Positions 32,872-44,572 of a DNA stretch of 64,000 nt are shown piece after piece. Within the stretch, counting starts at the first letter, position 1. Every line of letters starts with the position of its first letter. Position numbers and translations under genes: made by a program. The notes below the pieces were generated by a model. It saw nothing but the letters and a program-made list of their open reading frames with translations. It searched no databases and was not told where the DNA came from. Origin of the DNA: Persicaria tinctoria (lineage: Eukaryota > Streptophyta > Magnoliopsida > Caryophyllales > Polygonaceae); contig JBANSL010000003.1 of the NCBI GenBank assembly GCA_037127255.1, forward strand, positions 46,373,314 through 46,437,313. Direction: 5' to 3'.

Positions 32872-34047
32872 AATTGGTATCAGAGCTTTGGTTTCCGACA
32901 TCAAGATTGAGTCTTTTTCTTTTCATAAACACAAAAACACAAAAAAAAAAGTCCTTTTCTTGTTTTGGTCTTTTACTTCTTGTTTCTTTATTTGATTATT
33001 GCACTAATCTTGAGTTTGTGATTGTTGTGGTTGCGTAGCCTAAACACAAAAGCCTAGCCGAGACCGTGGAGTCGACCAAAGTGGTGCGCAATTCCCTCTT
33101 GTGCAGCACCTAAGCCGCGCGGCAATTCATTGTCCCCGTAGTTTCTCCTTGGCCGAATCCACATACCACAAAAGATAAAAACCTAGTTTGTTCTATCTTT
33201 CTATCTTTTCTATCTTTGGCATATTTGTTCTATCTTCTATCTAAATTCCATTTATTTATTGCCTTACAAAAATCTGATTTTTGGTGGATATAAATCATAT
33301 TTATCTATCATTTATCTTTAAGGCTTTAGATAGATCCACTTACCAAAGATAAACAAAAGCCTCACCTATAAATACATCTTTAGGGCTGAATTTTGTTATC
33401 CTTTCACCACTACCATCATATTTTCGAGTCCTTTCTCATTGTTGTTAGTTTTCTTGCATTAGATTCAAAAAAAAAAAAAAAAAAACAGTAAATTAAGGTC
33501 CGAAAATTCAAAAAAAAAAGAGAAGAAAGTGTTTGGTTGTTGTTTGTTGATCTAGTGCAAGAAAACCTAAAGGACTCAACTTTTTGGTGATCTCCATAGC
33601 CTTGTCGACAGCCCTAAACCTAAACACATTATCCTAAACACATACACCTCCACAAAAATTGAAACCCTACCCTGCAACTACAACGTCCTAACTTAAAGGT
33701 TTTCAATCAAAAGAGGTAAATTTCCATTCTTTCTTAATTTTTCTTTTATTTTCTCTTATTTTACAGCCTTATCGAGTTGTTTGGTGGCTGTTGTCGAGCA
33801 CTTATACCATTGTCGAGTGCTGAGTTGTTGTGTCGAGGAATTCTCAGCCTTTGTCGAGCTCTCTTCATTACTTTGAGTTGTTGTTTGTGTGTGTCGAGTA
33901 CTCCTTCACTTGATCGAGTGCTGTTTGCTATTGTCAAGTGCTTACTTTGATTCAGTCGAGTGATCTCAGCCTTTGTCGAGTTCTCTCTTGTGTGTGTCGA
34001 GTGCATTAGACCCCTGTCGAGTGCAACCTTGTTGTGTCGAATTGATT
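32872..34047 (+). other. A5 leader, first part
   Basis: PBS, AT-rich leader, one A-run near 33465-33485, then many TCGAGT-type units (about 33770-34040). It differs from the A1/A3/A6 leaders: no GTAAGT is seen after the A-run. It ends at the A6 insertion point (TGATT, 34043-34047) and resumes at 42301. Confidence 0.7.
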
Positions 34048-35118
34048 TGATGCGGGACCATCTTCTACAGCTCCAGACACACCCATTATACTTGGAGAAG
34101 GGCCAATGACTCGAGCTAGAGCTAAGAAGCTTCAGAGAGACTCATTCAACTTTGTGGGTCATGCTTTGTTCTCGAGCAAGGTTCAACTCCCCGAGCCTAC
34201 ATTGAAGACATATATGTGCATTGGAGTGCATGAAGAGGCCGAGCCACCTTAGACAATGCTTAGACCGAATTTTCCTAAGTGTTATGTCTAATATCAGCTT
34301 ATGAACATTATTGGGCTGAATTGGGCTTTTTAAATCATTCTTTTTAGGAACCTTATTTATTTTTGTTCTTAGATTTATTTTAAAGCCCATTAGTTAGTAG
34401 ATCTATCTTATTCTATCAATAAGGGCCGGCCATCATCAGCCTTATGGCCTATATATTTCGTTTTCTTCTTTGTAATTCAATTGGAACATTGATAATTGAA
34501 ATCTTACTTCTCAAAACGTGTGAAACACCTTAGAGAGAGAGATCAGGCCGAATAGAGCTGTGCTCTTCGCGATCTCAACCGATTGATAATCTCAGCTTGG
34601 TTTGCTTTGTGTTCATCAACTTCGCAAGACTTGGTGATCCTAGTTTTCACAAGCCCCCTTCTGGTGCTTCAAGTTGTCCGCTTGATTGTGTCGGATTGTA
34701 GAGGCGGGTTGTGTAGGCATTAGTATTGGTTCCTACCCTCTGAGGAGGCCTGGGGTCTTTATCTTGCGCTGCATAGATCGACTCAGTCCCTATCAGGTCG
34801 TGTCTTTCAATTCTTGCATCTTAAATTTCGAGTCTTTACTATCTTTATCGAGTCTTTGTTATTTCTTTGAGTCGACATTGAGTCCAGCCTTTGGATCTTG
34901 GTGTTCTTGCAAGTTCTTGGTCGAATCTTGGCATTCTTGTCGAGTTTCTTTGAGTCTTTCTTTGTTCTTGCTGCGTTCTTGAGATTCTTGATCAATCCTG
35001 GTTATTTCTTGAATCGAATCTTGCTGTTCTTGATTGATCTTGATCGAGTTCTTGTTTGTCTTGTTCAGTTCTTGCTTGTTGTCGAAGATCGGACCAACCT
35101 ACGGCTAACCCCGTATCA
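34048..35118 (+). repeat. A6 5' LTR
   Basis: TGATGCGGGACC to CCCCGTATCA. TATATATT lies at 34450-34457. U3 differs from that of the non-autonomous copies after the first 40 or so bases, while R-U5 is shared. Confidence 0.95.
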
Positions 35119-36395
35119 AATTGGCATCAGAGCTTTGGTTTCCGACATCAAGATTGAGTCTTTTCTTTTCATAAACACAAAAAAAAAACACAAAAATAGA
35201 GTCAGTTCTTGTTTTGGTTATTTACTTCTTGCTTTCTTTTTGATTAAATTACTAATCTTGTTTGTTTGTGATTGTTGTGGTTGCTTAGCCCAAACACAAA
35301 GCCTAGCCGAGACCGTGGAGTCGACCAAGTCAGTGCACACATCTCTTTGTGTACACCCTAGCCGACGGCACATAGTGTCCCCATAGCCAAAGCTTGGCCG
35401 ACATTCACCTACCACACAAGATAAAACCCTAGTTTGTTACTTTGTTCTATCTTTGGAACTTTTGATCTATCTATATCTACTTTTATTTATCCATTGCCCA
35501 TTTAAATTCTGATTTTTGGTGGATTTAATTCATTATATCTATCAAATATCTATTAAGGCATAAAGATAGATCCTATTCCCTAAAATAGCCATTCTATCTA
35601 TATCATTGCATTAGGGCTGGAAATTTTATTTATTCACCACCACTTTCATAATTTTCGAGTCCTATCTATTATTTTGAGTCTTTTCTTGCATTAGTTTCAT
35701 AAGTAAAAAAAAAAAAAAAAAAATCAGTTTCGAAATTTCCATTAAAACTTGGACCTAGGAGGATAAAATTCACTAGGGGCAAAAGTAAGTTGAAAAAAAA
35801 AAAAAAGAGAGATAGAGTTTGTTGATCTAGTGCAAGAAAGCTCCCAAGGACAATTGGTGAATCCCTTCTCTCAGCCCTAGTCGACAGCCCTAAATCCCAA
35901 ACACATACACCTCCACAAAATTGAAACCCTACCCTGCAACTACAACGTCCTAACTTAAAGGTTTTCAATCAAAAGAGGTAGATTCCCAAGTTTTCTTTTG
36001 TTTTTCTTTATTTCTCTTTGTGTCGAAGCACTTCTCCCCACTGTCGAGTGCTCTTGTGCTTGTGTCGAGGAGATCTCAGCCCTTGCCGAGTCTCCCTAGT
36101 GTTGTGTCGAGTGCTTACAGCCCTTGTGAGTGCTTGTTTGAGTCTGTCGAGTCCTTTACTTGCTTGCATCGAGTACTACAGCCCTTGTTGAGTACTCTTC
36201 TGAGTTGTTTCATTCACTACATACTTTGATTGCTTTGTTTTTTTTTGCTTGGTTGTTGATTTGCCCAAAGCGGATTGCCCTAGCAAGCGTGATATATCAA
36301 TCAAGAGAGGGAGTGTGAGCGAAACACAATTGTGAGCTGTTTATAAGTTTTTACTAACCTTAACTTAGTTCTTTGTTTCTTTTGTCTTTTTTATC
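35119..36395 (+). other. A6 leader
   Basis: Noncoding, about 1.3 kb. Two A-runs (about 35706-35722 and 35793-35806) flank the conserved CTTGGACCTAGGAGG block. GTAAGT is at 35785-35790. Degenerate TCGAGT units occupy about 36020-36210. CTAAC (36354-36358) and TTAG (ending 36368) precede the ATG by 27 bases, so a leader intron of about 584 nt is possible. Confidence 0.65.
35122..35133 (+). other. A6 primer-binding site variant
   Basis: TGGCATCAGAGC, three bases after the LTR. It differs by one base (C for T) from the perfect initiator-Met complement found in A1 and A5. A2 carries the same variant. Confidence 0.8.
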
Positions 36396-39300
36396 ATGTC
36401 TAACAATCAGGGAAACAATGGTGGTAACGATGCCACGAACTCGAGTGCTACTGTCACACCCGAGCAGTTCAACAACTTGACGGCCAACATAGCCACTATA
36501 ACGGATACCTTGGCTGCGTTGCAAGCTAAGATGGCGGAGTGGGAAAGCTCTAGGCCTAGTGGTTCGAACAACATAGGCCAGCAAGAGCGAGTGGAGATAC
36601 CCAACAATGAAAGAGAGGTCGTAAATCCTATCCCTAATCCTAATCCTCATGTTAATGTCAATTTAGATAATCCTTTATTCAATGAAAACAACTCTCCACG
36701 AGGTGGGAGAAATGATCGGAATAATGGGTTTGTTCATGTGCAAGGACAAGGACAAGGAAGGGGAAGAGGTCGAGGCTATCAAGAGCAATACTATTACTCG
36801 GAGCAAGATGACGACTTCCAAGAAGAGGAGTATTGGGAGCGACGCCCGAGACGGAATCAAAGGGGAAATCAGAACCGCCCACCTAGGTTCAATGATGACG
36901 ACGGAATAGGCAAGGTGAAGGTAAAGATTCCTCCTTTTGATGGTAAAACTGATCCAGATGCTTATATTGATTGGGAGATTAAAATGGAGCAAATCTGGAA
37001 TTGTCATAATTTCTCAGAACCTAAGAAAGTGCAATTAGCTTCCCTAGAGTTTCAAGGTTTTGCATTAATCTGGTGGGATAATCTTGTTAAGGAAAGAAGA
37101 AGATCCCTTGATGCACCTATTGCTTCGTGGGAACAATTAAAAGTAGTAATGAGAAATAGGTTTGTACCTCAACATTATGATAGAGAGCTATTAAACAGAT
37201 TAGAAAACCTTAAACAAGGTAGTAAAACTGTTGAGGAGACATTTAATGTTATGCAAGAAGCTATGGCTCGAGCTAATGTGGTAGAAACTCACGATAAAAC
37301 TAATGTTAGATACCTTCGGATCTTGCATCCCGCCTTAGCTCATGAAATTGATTACTTTCCCTATACTACTCCTACTGAACTTTTACATCTAGCTATGAAA
37401 GTAGAAAAGGGACAACGTTATAAGAGCCAAGGAAGAGTGTCAAGTGTGCAGCAGCCCCAATGGCGCCAATCTCGGCCAAATCAGTCCCAATGGCGTGGTG
37501 AAGGTGGTTCACGAGATCGACCAAACCAGCCCCAAGGGAGAGGAGATAGCCGAGTATCCCAGCAGCCCCTTGACAAAGGAAAAGGTCCATGGAATGGACG
37601 AGAATCATCTGGGACATCTACTGGTCCCAAAGGGAGTAATCCTAATCCTTCTACTACTCGTTCTAGAGACATTATATGCTTTAAATGCCAAGGTAGAGGA
37701 CATTATATGAAGGATTGCCCGAATAAGAAAACGCTCATGGTTAATCAATTTGGAGAATATGAATCTGAAAATTCTTGTGATGAACCGGATGAGCATGCTA
37801 ATGACAATGATCAGAACCTAAACCTTGTTTGTTATGAAAATGATGATAATGAGGTTGAATATGAACATGGAGAATCTTTGATTGTTAGGAGAGTTTTAAG
37901 TGTTGTTCCTACACCATGTGAAGATAATCAAAGAGAAAACTTATTTCATACTCGTTGTCTAGTTAAAGGAAAGGTTGTAAATGTGATCATTGATGGAGGT
38001 AGTTGCTATAATTTAGCTAGTCAAGAAATGGTTGACAAATTGCATTTACCTACTGTCCAACACCCAAGACCTTACAAATTGCATTGGATGAATGATTGTG
38101 GCTTATTAAAAGTTCATAGACAAGTTAAAGTGCATATTAAGCTAGGACATTATGAAGATGATGTTTTATGTGATATTGTGCCTATGCAAGCTTGTCATAT
38201 TCTATTAGGCCGTCCTTGGCAATCTGATCGTAAGGTTATTCATGATGGGTTTACTAATCGCTATACCTTTACTTTTCAGGGAAAGAATGTCATTCTCAAA
38301 CCCATGACGCCTATGCAAGTAGCTGATGAGATTGAGAAGCGGAAGGTAAGTAAAGGTGAGTTAGATCAGGAGGCTCAGTCGAGCCAAGTGGATCCTCAAA
38401 CTCGGCCTAAAGGTGTACTAATGGCTTCCAAGAGTACATTTTTAGACGAATTGGCGGATGGAGAAACCACCCTTATGCATCTCATTAAGAGCTTGAATAT
38501 GTTGAGTGAAGAGCTTAAAGCTTCTCTTCCAGCCAATATACTCCCTGTACTTGAGGAGTATAAAGATGTGTTTCCCGATGACATACCACCAGGTCTACCC
38601 CCTATTCGTGGAATTGAGCATCAAATTGATCTTATTCCAGGGGCTGCATTGCCTAATCGACCTGCGTATCGTATGAATCCCACTGAGACCCAAGAGGTCC
38701 AAACCCAAGTCCAGGAACTGTTGGACAAGGGTTATATTCGAACTAGCTTAAGTCCGTGTGCTGTGCCTGTGTTATTAGTCCCTAAGAAAGATGGATCATG
38801 GAGAATGTGTGTAGATTGTAGGGCTATTAACAACATTACTATTAAATATCGTCACCCCATTCCTAGATTAGATGATATGCTAGATGAGTTACATGGAGCT
38901 TCTATATTTTCTAAAATTGATCTTAGAAGTGGCTATCATCAAATTAGAATGAAAGAAGGTGATGAATGGAAAACAGCCTTTAAGACTAAGCTTGGGTTAT
39001 ATGAGTGGTTGGTTATGCCTTTTGGTTTAACTAATGCTCCTAGCACTTTTATGCGTTTAATGAATCATGTGCTTCGAGATTTCATTGGAAGATTTGTTGT
39101 TGTTTATTTTGATGATATTCTGATTTATAGCAAGTCTCTTAATGAACATGAATCACATCTTAGAGAAGTGCTTAAAACGCTGAGAATTGAACGCTTGTAT
39201 GCTAATTTAAAGAAGTGTGAATTATGTCATGAACAAGTGTCTTTTCTTGGATTTGTAGTGAGTTCGAAAGGACTGCGTGTCGATGAGGCTAAGATCAAGG

Positions 39301-41429
39301 CAATCCAGGAATGGCCAACACCCACCAACATCGGCCATGTACGCAGCTTCCAAGGATTGGCGAGCTTCTATCGTCGATTTGTTCGAGATTTCAGCACCAT
39401 CTCGGCACCCCTCACTGAGCTCACGAAAAAGCGGAGTGAATTCACATGGGGAGCAGCAGCTCAGAAGGAAGCAATCAACACCCTTAAGGACAAGCTCACT
39501 CACGCACCTCTATTAGCTTTGCCGGACTTTACTCAGCCCTTTGAAGTAGAGTGTGATGCTAGCGGAGTTGGAATTGGTGGAGTCCTTATGCAGGGAGGTA
39601 AGCCTATTGCTTTCTTTTCTGAAAAGTTGAAAGGTGCTTGTCTTAATTACTCTACCTATGATAAGGAATTGTATGCATTGTTTAGAGTACTTAAGACATG
39701 GTCTCACTATCTATGGCCTAGCGAGTTTATTCTTAGGACTGATCATGAATCTTTAAAACATTTTAAAAGCCAAGATAAACTTGATAGGAGACATGGAAGA
39801 TGGATGGAGTTCATTGAAACATTTCCTTATGTAATTAAGTATAAGAAAGGCAAAGACAATGTGGTAGCTGATGCATTATCTAGGAGACATGTTCTAGTCG
39901 CTAATTTCGATTCTAATGCTTTAGCTAGAAGACGTGTACTTTTAACCACTTTGGATTCTAGAGTCTTAGGCTTTATTTACATAAAGGAATTGTATGAATC
40001 TGATTTAGATTTTGGTGAACATTTTCGAAAATGCTTAGAAAAGGGTCCTAATGACAGCTTCTATATACATGAAGGATTCTTATTTCGAAAAGATCAAGTG
40101 TGTATTCCTAGATGTTCTTTGAGGTTATTACTTGTTAGTGAAGCACATAGTGGTGGCCTAATGGGACATTTTGGAAGGGATAAGACTTATAACACACTGA
40201 AATCACACTTTTATTGGCCACATATGCTTAGGGATGTAGAACATTGCCTTAAGAGATGCATAGATTGCATTAAAGCCAAAGCTAAGCTTATGCCCCATGG
40301 CCTTTATACACCACTACCAACCCCATCAGCCCCTTGGGAAGACATATCCATGGATTTCATAGTTGGGTTGCCTAGAACTAAGAAGGGGAGAGATTCTATA
40401 TTTGTGGTAGTGGATAGGTTCTCTAAAATGGCTCATTTCATTGCATGTCATAAAACTGATGATGCTACCAACGTTGCTAATCTATTCTTTAGAGAGGTAG
40501 TTAGGTTGCATGGTGTGCCAAAAACTATTGTTAGTGATAGGGATGTGAAATTCTTAAGTCATTTTTGGCGTACCTTATGGAATAAATTGGGAACTAGATT
40601 GCTATTCTCTACTTCTAGCCACACCCAAACTGATGGCCAAACTGAGGTGACTAATAGAACCCTTGCTACTGTCCTACGAGCCATTATTAGGAAGAATTTG
40701 AAACTTTGGGAAGAAGCCTTACCTCATGTGGAATTTGCTTATAATAGAACCATGCATTCGGCTACTAAAATCAGTCCATTTGAATGTGTGTATGGTGTTA
40801 ATCCACTAACCCCTTTTGATCTTACTCCATATCCTATGAGAGACAAAGAATCATTTGAGGCAGGTAAGCATGTCGAGTTCATCAAGGAGCTGCATGAACG
40901 AACTCGAGAGAAGCTGAAGCTAAAGGCTGAGTACAATGCTAACAAGGCCAACAAGGGACGTCGCTTGGTCACATTTCAGCCTGGAGATCTTGTATGGGTG
41001 CACTTGAGGAAGGAGCGGTTTCCAGAAGCACGGAAGAGCAAGCTGTCGCCGCGTGGTGATGGACCATTTCGGATCAAGAAGAGAGTGGGCGACAATGCCT
41101 ATCAATTGGAGCTTCCTGGAGACATGGGCGTGAGCGCTACATTCAACATCGCCGATCTAATCCCTTACTTTGCGGTGGATGAAGACTTGGATTCGTGGTC
41201 GAATCCTTTTCAAGAAGGGGAGGTTGATGCGGGACCATCTTCTACAGCTCCAGACACACCCATTATACTTGGAGAAGGGCCAATGACTCGAGCTAGAGCT
41301 AAGAAGCTTCAGAGAGACTCATTCAACTTTGTGGGTCATGCTTTGTTCTCGAGCAAGGTTCAACTCCCCGAGCCTACATTGAAGACATATATGTGCATTG
41401 GAGTGCATGAAGAGGCCGAGCCACCTTAG
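36396..41429 (+). CDS. A6 Gag-Pol polyprotein (Gag-PR-RT-RH-IN)
   Basis: 1677 codons starting [10 protein letters not shown], the start shared by sister elements. Gag: Arg/Gly-rich stretch (about 116-128), core from about 187, CCHC knuckle [14 protein letters not shown] (about 428-441). Protease: IIDGGS with catalytic D533. RT: catalytic D842 and YFDD at 904-907. RNase H: D1054 in ECDASG. Integrase: HHCC finger (about 1251-1291), DDE triad D1320, D1381 and E1417 with 35-residue spacing, GPF at 1556-1558. No chromodomain is seen after it. The tail DSWSNPFQE spans the purine tract, and the last 68 codons lie in the 3' LTR, with [10 protein letters not shown]. Copies RNA to DNA in particles and integrates it. 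All motifs look intact, so it may be active. Confidence 0.96.
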   Translation: MSNNQGNNGGNDATNSSATVTPEQFNNLTANIATITDTLAALQAKMAEWESSRPSGSNNIGQQERVEIPNNEREVVNPIPNPNPHVNVNLDNPLFNENNSPRGGRNDRNNGFVHVQGQGQGRGRGRGYQEQYYYSEQDDDFQEEEYWERRPRRNQRGNQNRPPRFNDDDGIGKVKVKIPPFDGKTDPDAYIDWEIKMEQIWNCHNFSEPKKVQLASLEFQGFALIWWDNLVKERRRSLDAPIASWEQLKVVMRNRFVPQHYDRELLNRLENLKQGSKTVEETFNVMQEAMARANVVETHDKTNVRYLRILHPALAHEIDYFPYTTPTELLHLAMKVEKGQRYKSQGRVSSVQQPQWRQSRPNQSQWRGEGGSRDRPNQPQGRGDSRVSQQPLDKGKGPWNGRESSGTSTGPKGSNPNPSTTRSRDIICFKCQGRGHYMKDCPNKKTLMVNQFGEYESENSCDEPDEHANDNDQNLNLVCYENDDNEVEYEHGESLIVRRVLSVVPTPCEDNQRENLFHTRCLVKGKVVNVIIDGGSCYNLASQEMVDKLHLPTVQHPRPYKLHWMNDCGLLKVHRQVKVHIKLGHYEDDVLCDIVPMQACHILLGRPWQSDRKVIHDGFTNRYTFTFQGKNVILKPMTPMQVADEIEKRKVSKGELDQEAQSSQVDPQTRPKGVLMASKSTFLDELADGETTLMHLIKSLNMLSEELKASLPANILPVLEEYKDVFPDDIPPGLPPIRGIEHQIDLIPGAALPNRPAYRMNPTETQEVQTQVQELLDKGYIRTSLSPCAVPVLLVPKKDGSWRMCVDCRAINNITIKYRHPIPRLDDMLDELHGASIFSKIDLRSGYHQIRMKEGDEWKTAFKTKLGLYEWLVMPFGLTNAPSTFMRLMNHVLRDFIGRFVVVYFDDILIYSKSLNEHESHLREVLKTLRIERLYANLKKCELCHEQVSFLGFVVSSKGLRVDEAKIKAIQEWPTPTNIGHVRSFQGLASFYRRFVRDFSTISAPLTELTKKRSEFTWGAAAQKEAINTLKDKLTHAPLLALPDFTQPFEVECDASGVGIGGVLMQGGKPIAFFSEKLKGACLNYSTYDKELYALFRVLKTWSHYLWPSEFILRTDHESLKHFKSQDKLDRRHGRWMEFIETFPYVIKYKKGKDNVVADALSRRHVLVANFDSNALARRRVLLTTLDSRVLGFIYIKELYESDLDFGEHFRKCLEKGPNDSFYIHEGFLFRKDQVCIPRCSLRLLLVSEAHSGGLMGHFGRDKTYNTLKSHFYWPHMLRDVEHCLKRCIDCIKAKAKLMPHGLYTPLPTPSAPWEDISMDFIVGLPRTKKGRDSIFVVVDRFSKMAHFIACHKTDDATNVANLFFREVVRLHGVPKTIVSDRDVKFLSHFWRTLWNKLGTRLLFSTSSHTQTDGQTEVTNRTLATVLRAIIRKNLKLWEEALPHVEFAYNRTMHSATKISPFECVYGVNPLTPFDLTPYPMRDKESFEAGKHVEFIKELHERTREKLKLKAEYNANKANKGRRLVTFQPGDLVWVHLRKERFPEARKSKLSPRGDGPFRIKKRVGDNAYQLELPGDMGVSATFNIADLIPYFAVDEDLDSWSNPFQEGEVDAGPSSTAPDTPIILGEGPMTRARAKKLQRDSFNFVGHALFSSKVQLPEPTLKTYMCIGVHEEAEPP
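41212..41223 (+). other. A6 polypurine tract
   Basis: AAGAAGGGGAGG, one base before the 3' LTR start (41225). It primes plus-strand DNA and is also coding (QEGE). Non-autonomous copies have AAGAAAGGGAGA. Confidence 0.88.
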
Positions 41430-42295
41430 ACAATGCTTAGACCGAATTTTCCTAAGTGTTATGTCTAATATCAGCTTATGAACATTATTGGGCTGAATTG
41501 GGCTTTTTAAATCATTCTTTTTAGGAACCTTATTTATTTTTGTTCTTAGATTTATTTTAAAGCCCATTAGTTAGTAGATCTATCTTATTCTATCAATAAG
41601 GGCCGGCCATCATCAGCCTTATGGCCTATATATTTCGTTTTCTTCTTTGTAATTCAATTGGAACATTGATAATTGAAATCTTACTTCTCAAAACGTGTGA
41701 AACACCTTAGAGAGAGAGATCAGGCCGAATAGAGCTGTGCTCTTCGCGATCTCAACCGATTGATAATCTCAGCTTGGTTTGCTTTGTGTTCATCAACTTC
41801 GCAAGACTTGGTGATCCTAGTTTTCACAAGCCCCCTTCTGGTGCTTCAAGTTGTCCGCTTGATTGTGTCGGATTGTAGAGGCGGGTTGTGTAGGCATTAG
41901 TATTGGTTCCTACCCTCTGAGGAGGCCTGGGGTCTTTATCTTGCGCTGCATAGATCGACTCGGTCCCTATCAGGTCGTGTCTTTCAATTCTTGCATCTTA
42001 AATTTCGAGTCTTTACTATCTTTATCGAGTCTTTGTTATTTCTTTGAGTCGACATTGAGTCCAGCCTTTGGATCTTGGTGTTCTTGCAAGTTCTTGGTCG
42101 AATCTTGGCATTCTTGTCGAGTTTCTTTGAGTCTTTCTTTGTTCTTGCTGCGTTCTTGAGATTCTTGATCAATCCTGGTTATTTCTTGAATCGAATCTTG
42201 CTGTTCTTGATTGATCTTGATCGAGTTCTTGTTTGTCTTGTTCAGTTCTTGCTTGTTGTCGAAGATCGGACCAACCTACGGCTAACCCCGTATCA
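41225..42295 (+). repeat. A6 3' LTR
   Basis: Same length as the 5' LTR. It is followed by TGATT (42296-42300), then A5 leader. U3 carries the polyprotein tail and its stop at 41429. Confidence 0.95.
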
Positions 42296-42574
42296 TGATT
42301 TCTTGCAATTGCCTTTGTTTTTGCTTGAATCAAGTGCTTACAAGCTACTGTCGAGTACTCTATCCCTTTTGTCGAGTACTTTGTTGTTGTTTCATTCATT
42401 CTCTTGATTGCATACTTTGATTGCTTTGTTCTTTGCTTGAGTGTTGATTTGCCCAAAGCGGATTGCCCCAACAAGCGTGACATACCAATTAGAGAGGGAG
42501 TGTGAGCGAAACACATTGTGAGGTTGTTTTTATTTTTCTAACTTTTACATAGTTCTTTGTTTGTTTTATTTGAT

Positions 42575-44572
42575 ATGTCTAATCAGGTCACCATGTTCCA
42601 CACCATGATAGAGACCTTAGCTAAGATAAATAAAGGATTGGCGGCATTAGAGGCTCGGCCATCCGGATCTAACAACATGGCTGGGCAAGGTAATCCCCGG
42701 CGTACTGAAGCGCCTCATGATGAAAGGGAAGTACATAATCCTAATCCTAATCCTCATTTACCTAAACCTTTATTTGATAAGAACATCTCTCCACAAAGGG
42801 AGAGACATGGTAAGAATAATGCGTTTGCTAATATGCAGGGACGAGGGAAAGGACGATGGCAACAAGATGAGTACTACTTCTCAGAGGACGACGACGACTT
42901 CCAAGAGGATGATCATTTGGAGCAACGTCCTAGACGAAATGATAGAGGATGTCAATACCACTATCGAGCACCTAGAGAGCCTGCGCAAGATGGCATAGGT
43001 ATGGTAAAGGTAAAGATCCCTCAATTTTATGGTACCAACGATCCAGATGCTTACATTGATTGGGAAATTAAAATGGATCGAATATGGATTTGTCATAACT
43101 TCTCTGAACATAAAAAGGTGCAACTAGCTTCCCTAGAATTTCAAAGTTTCGCTTTAATTTGGTGGGATAATCTAGTTAAAGAAAGAAGAAGATTCCTTGA
43201 TGCACCTATTGCTTCTTGGATTCAATTAAAAGCACTTATGAGAAGTAGGTTTGCTCCTCCACATTATGCTAGCGAGCTTAGACAACGATTAGAAAATCTT
43301 AAGCAAGGTAGCAAAACTGTTGAGGAAACCTTTTATGCAATGCAAGAAATCATGGCTAGAGCTAATGTAGTTGAACCCTATGAAGATACTAATGCTAGGT
43401 TTCTTAGAATGCACCCCGCCTTAGCTCATGAAATTGATTACTTTCCTTATTCTACGCCTACTGAGCTTTTACATTTAGCTATGAAAGTAGAAAGGAATGT
43501 TAGATACAGGAGCCAAGCTAATAGAGTGTCGAGTGGCCAGCAACAAGGGTGGCGTTCCAACAGGCCTCAACAGCCCCAAGGGAGGTTTGATGGCGGCTCA
43601 AGGGAGAGAGTAAGTCAGCCCCAGGGAAGAGGTGAATATCGAGCACCCCAACAGCCCCTCGACAAGGGCAAAGCGCCTTGGAATGGACATGAATCATCTA
43701 GGGTATCTACTGGCCCTAAAGGGAGTAATCCTAACTCTTCTACTCTTGAACCTATGTACATTCCTTGCTTTATATGTCAAGGTAGTGGACATGTTATGAA
43801 GGATTGCCCAAATAAGAAGCCTCTCATGATTAATCACCTAGGCGATAATAAATCTGAAAATTCTAGTGATAAACATGATGAGCATGTTCATAATGATCAA
43901 GATATTAGTTTACTTGCCTCTAAAGATGACTGCCTTGAACATGAGCATGTTGATTCTTTGATTGATTTAAATGTTCAACATATACCTTGTGCTGATAATC
44001 AAAGCAAAGATTTGTGTCAAACTACACGCTTAGAAGAAGACATAGTTTCTAATATGATCATTGATGATGAAACTCCTACTATTGCTAGCATTGAGTTAAT
44101 TGAAAATTCAGCCTTGAAAAAGGATGAAAACTTGCTAGCATTGGATGAAAACTTAGGGATCAATGACCAAGATAAAGTGCATATTAAGTTAGAACATCAT
44201 GACATTCATATGGAATCTGAATTATGCACTCATAAAGTTTCTTTTCTTGATTTTGTAGATGAAGCTGAGACTATCAAGGAGTGGCCAATCCCTACATCAA
44301 TTGGTCTTGAGATGAGTTTCCATGGACATGAGGTTTTCGATCCAGGAGTTCGTGTGGATGCTTTTGAGGAATCTTATGCGACCTTGGATTCGAGGACGAA
44401 TCCTTTTGAAGAAAGGGAGATTGATGCGGGACCATCCAAGACACCATCCAAGACACATTCGGACACACCTATGATGCGAGCTCGTGCAATTGAAGTCATC
44501 CTCAAGAGGAAGAAGAAGGCTCCACCATGGGAGAAGGTCCAAAGGTGCAAGCTTGGATTAATCACGTTTTAG
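42575..44572 (+). CDS. A5 gag-only frame: Gag, zinc knuckle, pseudo-protease
   Basis: About 665 codons from the ATG at 42575 (MSNQVTMFHT); an upstream in-frame ATG at 42557 is less likely. Gag N-terminus, Arg/Gly-rich MQGRGKGRW, core with [23 protein letters not shown] knuckle CFICQGSGHVMKDC, acidic linker (SSDKHDEHVHNDQD). Then comes a domain aligning with the A6 protease: PCADNQ, MIIDDET for VIIDGGS, VHIKLEHH for VHIKLGHY. The flap and C-terminal protease part (HILLGRPW in A6) has no counterpart. RT, RNase H and integrase are absent; the frame goes directly to DSRTNPF and the LTR-encoded tail. It should make particles but depends on A6-type pol. Confidence 0.87.
   Translation: MSNQVTMFHTMIETLAKINKGLAALEARPSGSNNMAGQGNPRRTEAPHDEREVHNPNPNPHLPKPLFDKNISPQRERHGKNNAFANMQGRGKGRWQQDEYYFSEDDDDFQEDDHLEQRPRRNDRGCQYHYRAPREPAQDGIGMVKVKIPQFYGTNDPDAYIDWEIKMDRIWICHNFSEHKKVQLASLEFQSFALIWWDNLVKERRRFLDAPIASWIQLKALMRSRFAPPHYASELRQRLENLKQGSKTVEETFYAMQEIMARANVVEPYEDTNARFLRMHPALAHEIDYFPYSTPTELLHLAMKVERNVRYRSQANRVSSGQQQGWRSNRPQQPQGRFDGGSRERVSQPQGRGEYRAPQQPLDKGKAPWNGHESSRVSTGPKGSNPNSSTLEPMYIPCFICQGSGHVMKDCPNKKPLMINHLGDNKSENSSDKHDEHVHNDQDISLLASKDDCLEHEHVDSLIDLNVQHIPCADNQSKDLCQTTRLEEDIVSNMIIDDETPTIASIELIENSALKKDENLLALDENLGINDQDKVHIKLEHHDIHMESELCTHKVSFLDFVDEAETIKEWPIPTSIGLEMSFHGHEVFDPGVRVDAFEESYATLDSRTNPFEEREIDAGPSKTPSKTHSDTPMMRARAIEVILKRKKKAPPWEKVQRCKLGLITF

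Larger units (their letters stand above)
34048..42295 (+). mobile_element. Element A6: intact autonomous Ty3/gypsy element, TSD TGATT
   Basis: LTRs of 1071 bp each (34048-35118 and 41225-42295) with one difference noticed (A/G near 34790/41967). TGATT flanks both sides within the A5 leader. PBS, leader, a single 1677-codon polyprotein frame without stops, and purine tract are all present. This is the youngest insertion that can be ordered here and the only copy able to supply RT, RNase H and integrase. The GPY/F module without a visible chromodomain, and the LTR-overlapping frame, suggest a CRM-like chromovirus. Confidence 0.95.
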
